NCBI RefSeq assembly: GCF_003947415.1
Contig: NZ_QHKL01000009.1
Location: 248,001 to 312,000 of the forward strand
Direction of reading: 5' to 3'
From: Amycolatopsis sp. WAC 01376
GTDB lineage: Bacteria; Actinomycetota; Actinomycetes; Mycobacteriales; Pseudonocardiaceae
Length of the DNA: 64,000 nucleotides
The stretch's first letter is position 1. Every line of letters begins with the position of its first letter. Shown one piece after another: positions 8,780 to 16,992 of this stretch. A program made the position numbers and the translations under genes. Below the pieces are notes generated by a model. The model ran no database searches, was not told where the DNA came from, and saw nothing but the letters and a program-made list of their open reading frames with translations.

Positions 8780-9450
8780 CGGTGATCGAGGCCTACGTCG
8801 GTGAGCTGCGCGCCCGGCTCGACGGTCCGGCGTCGGCGAAGCGGGATCTGCTGCGCGAGGCGCGGGACGGGCTCAACGACGCGGCGGACGCGTACCGCGA
8901 CGGCGGCTGGAGCGAGCACGACGCGCAGCGGCGCGCCGTCGCCGACTTCGGCCCGGTGCACCTCATCGCCCGGGACTACCAGGCCGAACTGGGGATGCAC
9001 AGCGGCACCCGCACCCTCTGGAAACTGATCCTCGGCGTGCCGCTGATGCAGCTCGCCTGGGAGTTCGCCCGCAAATGGACGTTCGGGGACTGGTCGCAGC
9101 TCTCGACGCCGACCCCGGGCTGGTACCTGTACATCGCCCAGTTCGCCCACGGGTCCGTGTTCATCGTGCCGGTGCTGGGGGTGATCGCCCTCGTCTGCAT
9201 GCGCTGGCTCTCCCGGCGGATGGACGGTGTCCGGCTGGTCAAGACCGCCGGCGTGCTGATCGGCGAGGCCGTCGGGCTGAACCTGCTTTCGGTGGGGATG
9301 CTGGTGATCGCGACCGGGGTCATCGACGCGTCGAGGCTGTTCTTGTCCGTGCCGTGCGGGCTGCTGATGTTCCTCTGGGTGGTGGTCAGTGTGCGACTCG
9401 CGTTGCTGGCGCGACGATCCTGGCGTTCGTGTGCCACGATCGTGGCGTGA
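8776..9450 (+). CDS. HAAS domain membrane protein, tandem copy 3
   Basis: 224 residues, third paralogue: HAAS-like N-terminus (VIEAYVGELRARLDGP, ARRAVADFGP-type end) and about four membrane helices. The membrane part shares FGDWSQL and PGWYLY with the equivalent region of copies 1 and 2. Start overlaps copy 2 (ATGA), and its stop overlaps the next gene (GTGA), linking this unit to the conserved DivIVA/tag block. Confidence 0.85.
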   Translation: MTVIEAYVGELRARLDGPASAKRDLLREARDGLNDAADAYRDGGWSEHDAQRRAVADFGPVHLIARDYQAELGMHSGTRTLWKLILGVPLMQLAWEFARKWTFGDWSQLSTPTPGWYLYIAQFAHGSVFIVPVLGVIALVCMRWLSRRMDGVRLVKTAGVLIGEAVGLNLLSVGMLVIATGVIDASRLFLSVPCGLLMFLWVVVSVRLALLARRSWRSCATIVA

Positions 9451-9749
9451 CGACCGCCCTGATCTATCTCGTAGTCATGCTGCTGGTGGCCGCCGTGGTG
9501 TTTCTGCTGGCCGCCGTGGTGTTCGGCCGGGGCGAGGAGCTGGCCCCGCTGCCGCCCGGCAGCTCGCCGACCAGGCTGCCAGCCGACGACATCACCGCCG
9601 AGGACGTCCACGCCGTCCGCTACCAGATGGTGCTGCGCGGCTACAAGATGTCCGAAGTGGACTGGGTGATGCGGCGGCTCGGCGTCGAGATCGAGGACCT
9701 GCGGGCCAAGGTGGCCGAACTGCAGGCCGAGCGTGAGGGCGCCAGGTGA
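9447..9749 (+). CDS. DivIVA domain-containing small membrane protein (Rv1209-like)
   Basis: 100 residues: an N-terminal membrane helix (about residues 4-26), then a short DivIVA-like segment with RYQMVLRGYKMSEVDWVMRR and a coiled-coil tail. The GTG at 9447 overlaps the previous stop; the longer open frame upstream is not coding. In M. tuberculosis a similar small protein (Rv1209, from memory) sits between gpgS and tag, so order supports the call. DivIVA domains target curved membrane or growing poles; whether this one does is unknown. Confidence 0.85.
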   Translation: MTTALIYLVVMLLVAAVVFLLAAVVFGRGEELAPLPPGSSPTRLPADDITAEDVHAVRYQMVLRGYKMSEVDWVMRRLGVEIEDLRAKVAELQAEREGAR

Positions 9750-10195
9750 CGGATGTCGTCGTCTCCGTCGACGTCGCGGTACCGGCCGGGACGGCTTGGC
9801 TCGCGCTGACCGACTGGGAACGCCAGGGCGAATGGATGCTCGGCACCGAGGTCAAGGTCGTCGAGGGCAACGGGCGCAGTGTGGGCTCGAAGCTGTCGGC
9901 CTTCACCGGCGTCGCCGGCATCGGGTTCACCGACACCATGGAGATCACCAGCTGGGAGCCGCCGCTGCGCTGCGTCGTGCGGCATCTCGGCAAAATCGTG
10001 CAGGGCACCGGGGTCTTCCAGGTGATCGAGAAGGGGCCGCATTCGTCGACGTTCGTCTGGGCGGAGCATCTGCGGCCGCCGTTCGGCGTCGTCGGACGGC
10101 TCGGCTGGCCGGTCGCGAAACCGGGTTTCGAACTGGGACTGCGGCTGTGCCTGCAGAAATTCGTGAAATACGCGGAGGGGTACCGGGTTGGCTGA
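9746..10195 (+). CDS. SRPBCC family protein
   Basis: 149-residue START/Bet v1-like (SRPBCC) protein, a fold with a deep hydrophobic cavity. The pattern VDVAVPAGTAWLALTDWERQ at the start, the central IGFTDTMEITSWEPP and the long C-terminal helix are typical. GTGA overlap with the DivIVA gene upstream and 8-bp overlap with tag downstream. Ligand unknown. Confidence 0.85.
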   Translation: MTDVVVSVDVAVPAGTAWLALTDWERQGEWMLGTEVKVVEGNGRSVGSKLSAFTGVAGIGFTDTMEITSWEPPLRCVVRHLGKIVQGTGVFQVIEKGPHSSTFVWAEHLRPPFGVVGRLGWPVAKPGFELGLRLCLQKFVKYAEGYRVG

Positions 10196-10757
10196 GGCGG
10201 GTCTGCTGGGCGCGGACGGGATCAAGCGGTGCTCGTGGGGCAATTCGGCCCCGGATTACGTGGTCTACCACGACACCGAATGGGGCGTCCCGCTCCACGG
10301 CGACGAGGAGCTCTACGAGCGCCTGTGCCTGGAGTCGTTCCAGTCCGGGCTTTCCTGGATCACGATCCTGCGGAAGCGGGAGTCGTTCCGGAAGGCGTTC
10401 AAGAAGTTCAAGCCGAAGAAGGTCGCCGCCTTCACCGACGACGACGTTTCCCGGCTCATGGAAGACGCTTCGATCGTGCGGAACCGGGCCAAGATCCTGG
10501 CGGCGATCAACAACGCCAGGGCGATCGAGGAACTCGACGGTTCGCTGGACGACCTCCTGTGGTCGTTCGCGCCCTCGCGGCATAAGCGGCCGCGCACGAT
10601 GGGCGACGTCCCGGCGACCACCGACGAGTCGAAGGCGATGGCGAAGGAACTCAAGAAGCGCGGCTTCGTTTTCCTGGGGCCGACGACCTGTTACGCGCTT
10701 ATGCAGGCGACAGGGATGGTCGACGACCACGTGAAGGACTGCTTCCGGGCCGCTTAG
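10188..10757 (+). CDS. tag: DNA-3-methyladenine glycosylase I
   Basis: 189 residues. Removes 3-methyladenine from alkylated DNA. All four zinc ligands of the Tag family are visible: Cys15 (RCSWG), His28 (YHDTEWG), His181 and Cys185 (DDHVKDC). Motifs FQSGLSWITILRKRE and IVRNRAKI are also typical. TTG start within the end of the SRPBCC gene. The stop overlaps the convergent membrane gene by 4 bp. Mycobacterial homologue is tagA (Rv1210), next to the same neighbours. Confidence 0.95.
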   Translation: MAEAGLLGADGIKRCSWGNSAPDYVVYHDTEWGVPLHGDEELYERLCLESFQSGLSWITILRKRESFRKAFKKFKPKKVAAFTDDDVSRLMEDASIVRNRAKILAAINNARAIEELDGSLDDLLWSFAPSRHKRPRTMGDVPATTDESKAMAKELKKRGFVFLGPTTCYALMQATGMVDDHVKDCFRAA

Positions 10758-11242
10758 ATCGCGCGGGCGTGGAGGTCCTCGGCCAGCCGTTGGAGCGTTC
10801 GGTAGGTGCCGTCGAACTCGATCACGCCACCGTCACGCAGTTCGATGGTGCATCTCGCGACGTAGGCGAAGGGGACGACGTAGCTGAACCGAAACTCGGT
10901 GCCCTGGTAACGCACTGAGCGGACTTCGGCCCACGCGATCGCCTGCCGGACCTTGCGTCCGTAGACCTCCGCGAAACCGCCGGTGAAGACGTAGAGACCT
11001 CCGTCGAGACGTTTCCGCGTCAAGGCACACCACCAGAGGAAGAGCGGCGGCCACACGAACAGGGTGATGGCCAGCGCTCCGGTCATGTCGCCTTCGCGGA
11101 GCCCGAGCGCGAGAGCGCCCGCTAGTGGCGCGAAGGCGAAGAAGGTCCCGATGGCGCCCGGCCTGCGGCGGTAGCGGCGGACGCAGTCACCGAGGTCGCG
11201 CTCGGCGGCTGTCGCCTTGAGGTGGGGCGGGGTCGGGATCAC
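10754..11242 (-). CDS. Membrane protein with PH-like C-terminal domain
   Basis: 162 residues. Two adjacent membrane helices (roughly 30-75) are followed by a beta-rich domain with GGLYVFTGGFAEVYGRK and a 'WAEVRSVRYQGTEF' strand that resembles bacterial PH-like or DUF6585-type modules. The ATG at 11242 has no strong Shine-Dalgarno. Converges on tag with a 4-bp overlap. Function unknown. Confidence 0.65.
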   Translation of the reverse strand: MIPTPPHLKATAAERDLGDCVRRYRRRPGAIGTFFAFAPLAGALALGLREGDMTGALAITLFVWPPLFLWWCALTRKRLDGGLYVFTGGFAEVYGRKVRQAIAWAEVRSVRYQGTEFRFSYVVPFAYVARCTIELRDGGVIEFDGTYRTLQRLAEDLHARAI

Positions 11243-11288
11243 TCCCGGACGCTAGTCGCGGCTGTTCGGTACCGGTCCCGGGCGCGCT

Positions 11289-11335
11289 ATGAAGGACGCT
11301 TTCATTGCAAAATTTGCTATGAAAGCGTCCTTCAT
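11289..11335. repeat. Long hairpin, family A, copy 1
   Basis: 47-nt palindrome: 17-bp outer stem beginning ATGAAGGACGC, one T/T mismatch, then GCAAA/TTTGC around the centre. It lies 16 bp past the echA stop (minus strand) and before the PH-like gene. Arms are quasi-palindromic (ATGAA...TTCAT). No U-tract follows. Confidence 0.85.
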
Positions 11336-11351
11336 TGCACGTCGCGAGGGG

Positions 11352-12146
11352 TTACTTGCCCTGGAAGTCCGGCTTGCGCTTGCCGACGAACGCCTCGACG
11401 GCCTCGGTGTGGTCGGCCGTCGCGCCGAGCGCGGTCTGGGCCTCGTCCTCGGCCGCCAGCGCGGTTTCGAGAGACGACTCCGCGGCGACGGACAGGACGT
11501 TCTTGATCTTCGCGTACGCGACCGTCGGGCCGGCCGCGAGCTTCGCGGCGACCTTCTGCGCGCGGGCGGCCAGTTCCTCGTCCGGGACGACTTCGCCGAC
11601 CAGGCCCAGCGTCAGCGCCTCGGCGGAGTCGACGGTGCGCGCCAGCAGCATCAGCTCGGCCGCGCGGCCGAGGCCGATCAGCCGCTGCAGCGTCCACGAC
11701 GCGCCCGAGTCCGGGCCGAGGCCGACGTTCGCGAACGCCATCAGGAAGTTCGCCGACGTCGCGGCGATCCGGAGGTCGCTCGCATAGGCGAAGGCCGCGC
11801 CCGCGCCGGCGGCGGGGCCGTTCACCGCGGCGATGACCGGCTTCGGCATCCCGACGATGGTCTTGACGATCGGGTTGTAGTGCTCCTTGACCGTGTGTAG
11901 CGGCGCCGGGTCACCCGCCTGCAGCAGTCCGACGTGCTCCTTCAGGTCCTGCCCGGCGCAGAACGCCTTGCCCGAACCGGTCAGCACGACCGCGCGGACA
12001 CCGTCGTCGGCCGCCGCCTCGGTCAGGCCCGCCAGCAGCAGTTCCTTGAGTTCGACGGTCAGCGAGTTGTACGCCTGCGGCCGGTTCAGCGTGAAGGTGC
12101 GCACGCCATCGGCGTCGGCGGTCAGCAGAACGTCGGATGTGGTCAC
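11352..12146 (-). CDS. enoyl-CoA hydratase/isomerase family protein
   Basis: 264-residue crotonase-fold protein. Oxyanion-hole segments are visible at AFCAGQDLKEH and AAVNGPAAGAGAA; the LGPDSGASWTLQRL segment with an acidic residue resembles PaaG-like isomerases rather than the classical two-Glu hydratases. The GTG start has GGAG 9 bases upstream. It stands alone, so the substrate is not indicated. A family A hairpin follows its stop and probably ends the transcript. Confidence 0.88.
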   Translation of the reverse strand: MTTSDVLLTADADGVRTFTLNRPQAYNSLTVELKELLLAGLTEAAADDGVRAVVLTGSGKAFCAGQDLKEHVGLLQAGDPAPLHTVKEHYNPIVKTIVGMPKPVIAAVNGPAAGAGAAFAYASDLRIAATSANFLMAFANVGLGPDSGASWTLQRLIGLGRAAELMLLARTVDSAEALTLGLVGEVVPDEELAARAQKVAAKLAAGPTVAYAKIKNVLSVAAESSLETALAAEDEAQTALGATADHTEAVEAFVGKRKPDFQGK

Positions 12147-12341
12147 GGGATCTCCTAGTCGGCGAAACTGCGGTCTGAGAGGAGTCTTTCAGCCTCGCGA
12201 GCCGCATACCAGCACCGATACGGCGGCAAAAGATCGGTCCGCGTTCGCGCTCGGCCGCTGATGAGGGACAATGGACAGTAGACCCGGCTGGCTTTGACGA
12301 GCGCGACCCGGGCGCGCCGGTTGAGACGGAGGGAGCACGCT

Positions 12342-12509
12342 ATGGCGGCCATGAAGCCCCGGACCGGAGATGGTCCCCTCGAAGTGACTAAGGAGGGGCG
12401 GGGCCTCGTGATGCGCGTACCACTCGAAGGTGGTGGGCGCCTCGTCGTCGAACTCTCCGCGGAAGAAGCGAAGGATCTCGGCGCGGCCTTGCAGGAGGTC
12501 ACCGGCTGA
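12342..12509 (+). CDS. DUF3117 domain protein (Rv1211-like)
   Basis: 55-residue protein that begins AAMKPRTGDGPLEVTKEGRG and continues with VMRVPLEGGGRLVVEL, nearly identical to remembered mycobacterial Rv1211. The ATG at 12342 has GGAGGGA 8 bases upstream; longer upstream extension is not conserved. Role is unsettled: Rv1211 has been described as calmodulin-like, but no classical EF-hand is visible here. Its position near tag is conserved. Confidence 0.93.
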   Translation: MAAMKPRTGDGPLEVTKEGRGLVMRVPLEGGGRLVVELSAEEAKDLGAALQEVTG

Positions 12510-12539
12510 GCCGGACCGCACCACCGTTCAACCACCCGC

Positions 12540-12567
12540 ACCCCGGTCTCCTTTCGGAGGCCGGGGT
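12540..12567 (+). terminator. Terminator hairpin after DUF3117 gene
   Basis: ACCCCGGTCTCC pairs with GGAGGCCGGGGT (12 bp, one G-U) around a TTTC loop, 30 bp after the DUF3117 stop and 32 bp before pepA. No U-run follows. This stem is unrelated to the dispersed families. Confidence 0.6.
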
Positions 12568-12599
12568 CGCGGTTCATCTGCGCCCGGAGGTCGCTCACT

Positions 12600-14054
12600 G
12601 TGCGTAACCCGCTACCCCCCGTTCCGGGGAAGCTGCTCGAACTCGAGGTCTCGGATGACCTACGGCGCGGTACGCCGCTGGCCACGCTGATCGCCGCACC
12701 GTCCGAAGAGGACGGTGACGCCGGACTCGCGGAGATCGGCGGCGTGCGGCCAACCGGCAAGGCCGGTGACGTGCAGACCGTGCCGACCGGCGGCGTCCGC
12801 TGGCTGGCGGGTGTCGGCGACGGTGAGCCGCGGCAGTACCGCAAAGCCGGTGCCGCGCTGGTCCGCGCCGTCACGTCGGCGCTGGAGGACGACGTCAAGG
12901 CGGGGCAGAAGGCGTTCCGCGCCTTCGCCGTCGAACTGCCCGAGGACGCGGGTGCCGAGCACATCGAGGAACTCGCCTTCGGGCTGCTGCTCGGCGGATA
13001 CCGGTTCACCGTGACGGCCGACGAGCCGAAGCCGAGCCTGCGGACCGTGCGCTTGATCACACATCACACCGACGCTTTGGAGCGGGTCCGCGAACTCGCC
13101 GCGGCCGCCGCGTTCGCGCGCGACCTGGCGAACACGCCCTCGAACATCAAAACCCCCGCCTGGCTCGCCGACACGGCGGCCCGCGTTTCCGGCGGCATCC
13201 CGAACCTGACCGTGACGGCCAGGGACGAGAAGTGGCTGGCGGAGCAGGGCTTCGGCGGCGTCCTCGCCGTCGGCGGCGGCCGGGCCGGGCCGCCGCGGCT
13301 GATCGAGCTGGAGTACCGGCCGCGCGGGGCGACGACGCATCTGCTGCTGGTCGGCAAGGGCATCACCTTCGACACCGGCGGCCTTTCGATCAAACCGGCC
13401 GACGGCATGCACCTCATGCGCACCGACATGGCCGGCGGCGCGGCGATCATCGCCGCCGTCCGCGCGATCGCCGCGCTGCGCCTGCCGGTCAAGGTGACCG
13501 GGCTGGTGCCCGCCGCCGAAAACCACGTTTCCGGTTCGTCGTACCGCCCCGGAGACATCGTCCGGCACTACGGCGGCAAGACGACCGAGGTGGGCAACAC
13601 CGACGCCGAGGGCCGCATGGTGCTGGCCGACGCGCTCGTCTACGGCATCAAGAAGCACAAACCGGACGCGGTGATCGACGCGGCGACGCTGACCGGCGCC
13701 ATGAAGGTTTCGCTCGGCGTCCGCACCGGCGGCGTCTTCGCCACCGACGACGCGCTCGCGGAGCGGGTCACGAAGGCGGGCGAGCGGGTCGGCGAGGCGT
13801 GGTGGCGGATGCCGCTGCTGGAGGACCTCGCCGAGTCCGTGCAGGGTTCGCTCGGTGACGTCCGGCAGGCGCCCGGCGGTCCCGGCGGCATCGTCGCGGC
13901 GCTGTTCCTGCGGGAGTTCGTCGGCGACGTGCCGTGGGCACATCTCGACATCGCCGGACCCGCGCGGGCCGACAAGACCTACGCCGACGTCGTCCCCGGG
14001 GCCACCGGTTTCGCGGCGCGGACGCTGGTCGAACTGGTCGCGTCCTACGCCTGA
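12600..14054 (+). CDS. pepA: leucyl aminopeptidase (M17)
   Basis: 484 residues. Two-domain M17 aminopeptidase that releases N-terminal residues from peptides in the cytoplasm. The catalytic domain has GKGITFDTGG (metal-binding Lys and Asp), MRTDMAGGAA and the signature NTDAEGRMVLADAL, with all dinuclear-metal ligands in place. GTG start with CGGAGG about 10 bases upstream. Length is normal for the family. Confidence 0.95.
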   Translation: MRNPLPPVPGKLLELEVSDDLRRGTPLATLIAAPSEEDGDAGLAEIGGVRPTGKAGDVQTVPTGGVRWLAGVGDGEPRQYRKAGAALVRAVTSALEDDVKAGQKAFRAFAVELPEDAGAEHIEELAFGLLLGGYRFTVTADEPKPSLRTVRLITHHTDALERVRELAAAAAFARDLANTPSNIKTPAWLADTAARVSGGIPNLTVTARDEKWLAEQGFGGVLAVGGGRAGPPRLIELEYRPRGATTHLLLVGKGITFDTGGLSIKPADGMHLMRTDMAGGAAIIAAVRAIAALRLPVKVTGLVPAAENHVSGSSYRPGDIVRHYGGKTTEVGNTDAEGRMVLADALVYGIKKHKPDAVIDAATLTGAMKVSLGVRTGGVFATDDALAERVTKAGERVGEAWWRMPLLEDLAESVQGSLGDVRQAPGGPGGIVAALFLREFVGDVPWAHLDIAGPARADKTYADVVPGATGFAARTLVELVASYA

Positions 14055-14061
14055 CCTGCGG

Positions 14062-14673
14062 TTACCTGCGGGGCGGTAGCAAGGGACCTTTGCTATCGCC
14101 TCGCGGGCGCACCCTGGGCATGGGCTGGGTCGGCGCGTCTCCGGCGTGCGCGGTGAGACGGCGCGCGATCCTGGTCGCCGGGCCTTTCAGGTATCGGAAC
14201 ACGAGCCACGCGGTGACGGAGCCGAGGACGAGTCCGGCGAGCACGTCGTGCGGGTAATGCGCGCCGACGAATACCCGCGAGAAGCCCATCAGCAGGGCGC
14301 CTGGGAGCACCCACGGCGCGAGCCGTCGCCAGGCCAGTGCCAGTCCGACGGCGGCCGCCGCGGCGATCGTGGAGTGGTTGCTCGGGAGGGACCAGTCGCC
14401 GGTCGGCGGGCATTCGACGAGGGTGACGAGGCCCCGGCAGGGCCGGTCCTCGCGGATCACGCTCTTCGCCGCTTCGCTGATCAGGTACGCGATCGCGGTC
14501 GCCGCTGGCGCCAGCAGCGCCACGGCCATCCGGACGGGGGAGCTGCGCGCCCGCCACAACATCCAGGCGAAGAGCGCTGCGAAGGCGAGCAGTCCTGCTT
14601 CGGTGAACAGGATTCCTGCTGCCTGAAGCCAGCTCGGGCTCGCGCCCGCCAACTCCACGATGTCGTCGTACAT
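14062..14673 (-). CDS. PAP2 family phosphatase with repeat-encoded tail
   Basis: 203-residue integral membrane phosphatase of lipid- or polyprenyl-phosphate type. All three PAP2 motifs are present: KSVIREDRP, PSNHS and SRVFVGAHYPHD. About six membrane helices. The last residues (GDSKGPLL...PPRR) are read directly through dispersed repeat R at 14078-14094, so the tail beyond the last helix is repeat-derived. Substrate unknown. Confidence 0.9.
   Translation of the reverse strand: MYDDIVELAGASPSWLQAAGILFTEAGLLAFAALFAWMLWRARSSPVRMAVALLAPAATAIAYLISEAAKSVIREDRPCRGLVTLVECPPTGDWSLPSNHSTIAAAAAVGLALAWRRLAPWVLPGALLMGFSRVFVGAHYPHDVLAGLVLGSVTAWLVFRYLKGPATRIARRLTAHAGDAPTQPMPRVRPRGDSKGPLLPPRR
14078..14094. 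repeat. Short palindromic repeat R, copy 2
   Basis: Exact 17-bp copy, AGCAAGGGACCTTTGCT, lying inside the 3' coding end of the PAP2 gene and just past the pepA stop. On the minus strand it is read as GATAGCAAAGGTCCC, coding for D-S-K-G-P. Confidence 0.9.
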
Positions 14674-14742
14674 TCACCCGAAGTTAGCGAAAACGCGTCC
14701 CGGCCGGAGTGGACGAACGGCAGTGACCGACCCTGACGATCG

Positions 14743-15642
14743 TCACCAATGCTGTGCGCGGACCCGTTCACGGAACCGCAGCACGGCGGGCGGCAGCACC
14801 ACGTCGCGACGCCAAGCCAGCCCGATGGTCCGCCCGACCGGCGGCACCAGCGGGACTTCGGCGACGCCCGCCGGGCTGCCGGGTTCGAACCGGGGGAGCA
14901 GCGCCACCCCGAGCCCGGCCGCGACCAGCCCGCGGACGGTGTCGGACTCCTGCCCCTCGAAAGCGATCTTCGGCGCGAAGCCGGCCGCGGCGCACAGGTC
15001 GTCGGTGATGGTGCGGAGGCCGTAGCCGGTTTCGAGGAGGACGAATTCCTCGTCCTTGAGGTCTTCGATGGCGGCGCTGGGCCGGTCGGCGAGGCGGTGC
15101 GACGTCGGAACGGAGAGGAAGATCTCCTGTTCGGCGAGTACGGCGGTGTCGAGCAGCGGGTCGTCCACGGGGGCGGGCGCGAGCAGCGCGAGGTCGAGTT
15201 CGCCGCTGGTCAGCCTGTCGACCATGTCCTGACGTGAGCCCTGGACCAGCGTGAACCGGACGCCCGGATGGTCCGCGCGGTAGCCGCGGAGCAGCGTGGG
15301 GACCAGCGACCTGCCGAGCAGGTGCAGGAAGCCGAGGACGACGTGCCCGGATTCGGGGTCGACCTCTTCGCGGGCCTGGCGGACTCCGGCGTCGACAGCG
15401 GCGAGTGCGCGTTCGGCGGCATCGGCCAGCAACTCGGCGGCACGGGTCAGCCGGATGCCGCGGCCGTCGGGGACCGTCAGTGGCGCGCCGAGGGCCTCGC
15501 CGAGTGCCGAGATCCGGCGGCTTACCGTGGGCTGCGGGACACCGAGCAGTTCGGCCGCGCGTGTGACGTTCGTCGTGCGGCGCAGTGCGGTGAGCAACGC
15601 GAGCTGGGGGGCTAGCTGGGCGGTCATCCTTTCATTCAGCAC
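14743..15642 (-). CDS. LysR family transcriptional regulator
   Basis: 299 residues. N-terminal LysR winged helix (NVTRAAELLGVPQPTVSRRI) followed by a periplasmic-binding-protein-like effector domain. Divergent from the MFS transporter with 63 bp between starts, the standard layout for a LysR regulator controlling its neighbour. GTG start used; an internal ATG at residue 6 is equally possible. Confidence 0.9.
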   Translation of the reverse strand: MLNERMTAQLAPQLALLTALRRTTNVTRAAELLGVPQPTVSRRISALGEALGAPLTVPDGRGIRLTRAAELLADAAERALAAVDAGVRQAREEVDPESGHVVLGFLHLLGRSLVPTLLRGYRADHPGVRFTLVQGSRQDMVDRLTSGELDLALLAPAPVDDPLLDTAVLAEQEIFLSVPTSHRLADRPSAAIEDLKDEEFVLLETGYGLRTITDDLCAAAGFAPKIAFEGQESDTVRGLVAAGLGVALLPRFEPGSPAGVAEVPLVPPVGRTIGLAWRRDVVLPPAVLRFRERVRAQHW

Positions 15643-15705
15643 GGTATCGATTGTGGCAGATGACCGTATTAGACGTATCGTTTAGCCAGGCTTAGCTTCG
15701 GAATC

Positions 15706-16977
15706 GTGCCTGCCACCGGAACCACCCGCCGCGTGACGATCGCCGTCGCCGCGGCCGGGATCTCGTCGTTCGCGCTGCTCTACGCGCCACAGCCGGTGCT
15801 GCCGCAGCTCGCCGAGCAGTACCACCTCGATCCCGGTGGCGCCTCGCTCGCGGTGAGCGTCGCGACCGGCGCGCTCGCGATCGCCGTACTGCCGATCGCG
15901 GCGCTCTCCGAGGTCGTGGGACGGCGGCCGGTGATCATCGCCTCGGTGGTCGCGTCGGTGGTGTTCGGCTTGCTGCTGCCGCTGGCGCCCAGCTACCCGG
16001 CGCTGCTCGTCCTGCGGGCGCTGCAAGGGGTCGCCATCGCGGGGTTCCCCGGAGTGGCCGCCGCCTATCTCGCGGAACGGCTCGGCAAGGCCGGGCTCGC
16101 GGCCGCGGTCGGCGCGATGATCGCCGGGAACACCGTCGGCGGCATGATCGGCAGACTCGCGGCCGGGTTCACCGCCGGGCCGTTCGGCTACCGCGGCGCG
16201 CTGCTCGTCGTCGCGGGCATCGGCCTGGTCTGCACGGTGGTCACGGTGCTGGCCCTGCCGCCGGGGGAGCAAGGGACCTTTGCTCTCACTTCGCCGGATC
16301 GCCGCAGGTCAGAGCGGCTGCGCGAGCAGGGACGGGCGGTGCTGGCCGGGCTCGGCGCCGCGGTCCGGAAGCCGGTCCTGCTGGTCCAGTACGCGGTCGC
16401 GCTGCTGGCGATGGGCTCGTTCGTCGCGCTGTACAACGCCGCCGGATTCCGCCTGACCGGTGAGCCGCTGAACCTCTCTCCCGCGATCGCGTCGCTCGTC
16501 TTCCTCGCCTACGCGATGGGCTCGGTCTCGTCGGCGACCGCGGGCAAACTCGTCGGCCGGTTCGGCCGTCGCGGGGCGCTCGCCGGCGCCCTGCTGCTCA
16601 CGATCGCGGGCGCCGCGCTGACGCTGTCCGACTCGTTGCCGATGGTCGTCGCCGGTTTCGTGGTGCTGACCGGCGCGTTCTTCGCCGCGCACGCCGTCGC
16701 CAACGGCTGGGCCGCCGCGGAGGCGCCCGAGAACGCCCGAGGCCAGGTCGGCGGGCTCTACACGCTTTCGTACTACCTGGGCAGCAGCATCGGCGGCGCC
16801 GTCGGCGCGACCGTCTACGGCCATGCGGGCTGGACCTGGCTGATCGTGCTCACCGCCGCCTGGCTGGCCATCGCCGCGGTCGCTGTGCTCGCGGTGGTCC
16901 CCAAGTCCGTGAAGGCCTCCTTGAGGGACTCAGAGTCCCTCAAGGAGGCCTTCACGGAACAGGCGTTGAGGCGATAG
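15706..16977 (+). CDS. MFS transporter with two repeat-encoded segments
   Basis: 423-residue, 12-helix major facilitator of the YnfM-like drug/sugar exporter type. Motif A region LSEVVGRRPVI follows helix 2. Two dispersed repeats are in frame. Copy 3 of R encodes residues about 188-193 (EQGTFA) in the central cytoplasmic loop after helix 6. The family C hairpin at 16906 encodes most of the last 23 residues (from SVKASLRD to KEAFTE). Without these the protein would have a normal short loop and would end soon after helix 12. Probably controlled by the divergent LysR gene. Substrate unknown. Confidence 0.88.
   Translation: MPATGTTRRVTIAVAAAGISSFALLYAPQPVLPQLAEQYHLDPGGASLAVSVATGALAIAVLPIAALSEVVGRRPVIIASVVASVVFGLLLPLAPSYPALLVLRALQGVAIAGFPGVAAAYLAERLGKAGLAAAVGAMIAGNTVGGMIGRLAAGFTAGPFGYRGALLVVAGIGLVCTVVTVLALPPGEQGTFALTSPDRRRSERLREQGRAVLAGLGAAVRKPVLLVQYAVALLAMGSFVALYNAAGFRLTGEPLNLSPAIASLVFLAYAMGSVSSATAGKLVGRFGRRGALAGALLLTIAGAALTLSDSLPMVVAGFVVLTGAFFAAHAVANGWAAAEAPENARGQVGGLYTLSYYLGSSIGGAVGATVYGHAGWTWLIVLTAAWLAIAAVAVLAVVPKSVKASLRDSESLKEAFTEQALRR
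16268..16284. repeat. Short palindromic repeat R, copy 3, inside a CDS
   Basis: Exact AGCAAGGGACCTTTGCT within the MFS gene, read as part of GEQGTFAL in the loop between the two six-helix halves. The only copy away from a gene end. Confidence 0.9.
16906..16958. repeat. Long hairpin, family C, copy 1
   Basis: Perfect 25-bp stem (5' arm starts TCCGTGAAGGCCTCC) with a CAG loop, entirely within the last 24 codons of the MFS gene. Arms contain CCTCCTT and AAGGAGG. It sits at the convergent MFS/methyltransferase junction. Confidence 0.9.
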
Positions 16978-16992
16978 CAAAGGTCCCTTGCT
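16976..16992. repeat. Short palindromic repeat R, copy 4
   Basis: AGCAAAGGTCCCTTGCT overlapping the MFS stop codon (16975-16977) and the methyltransferase stop (16991). Confidence 0.9.
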
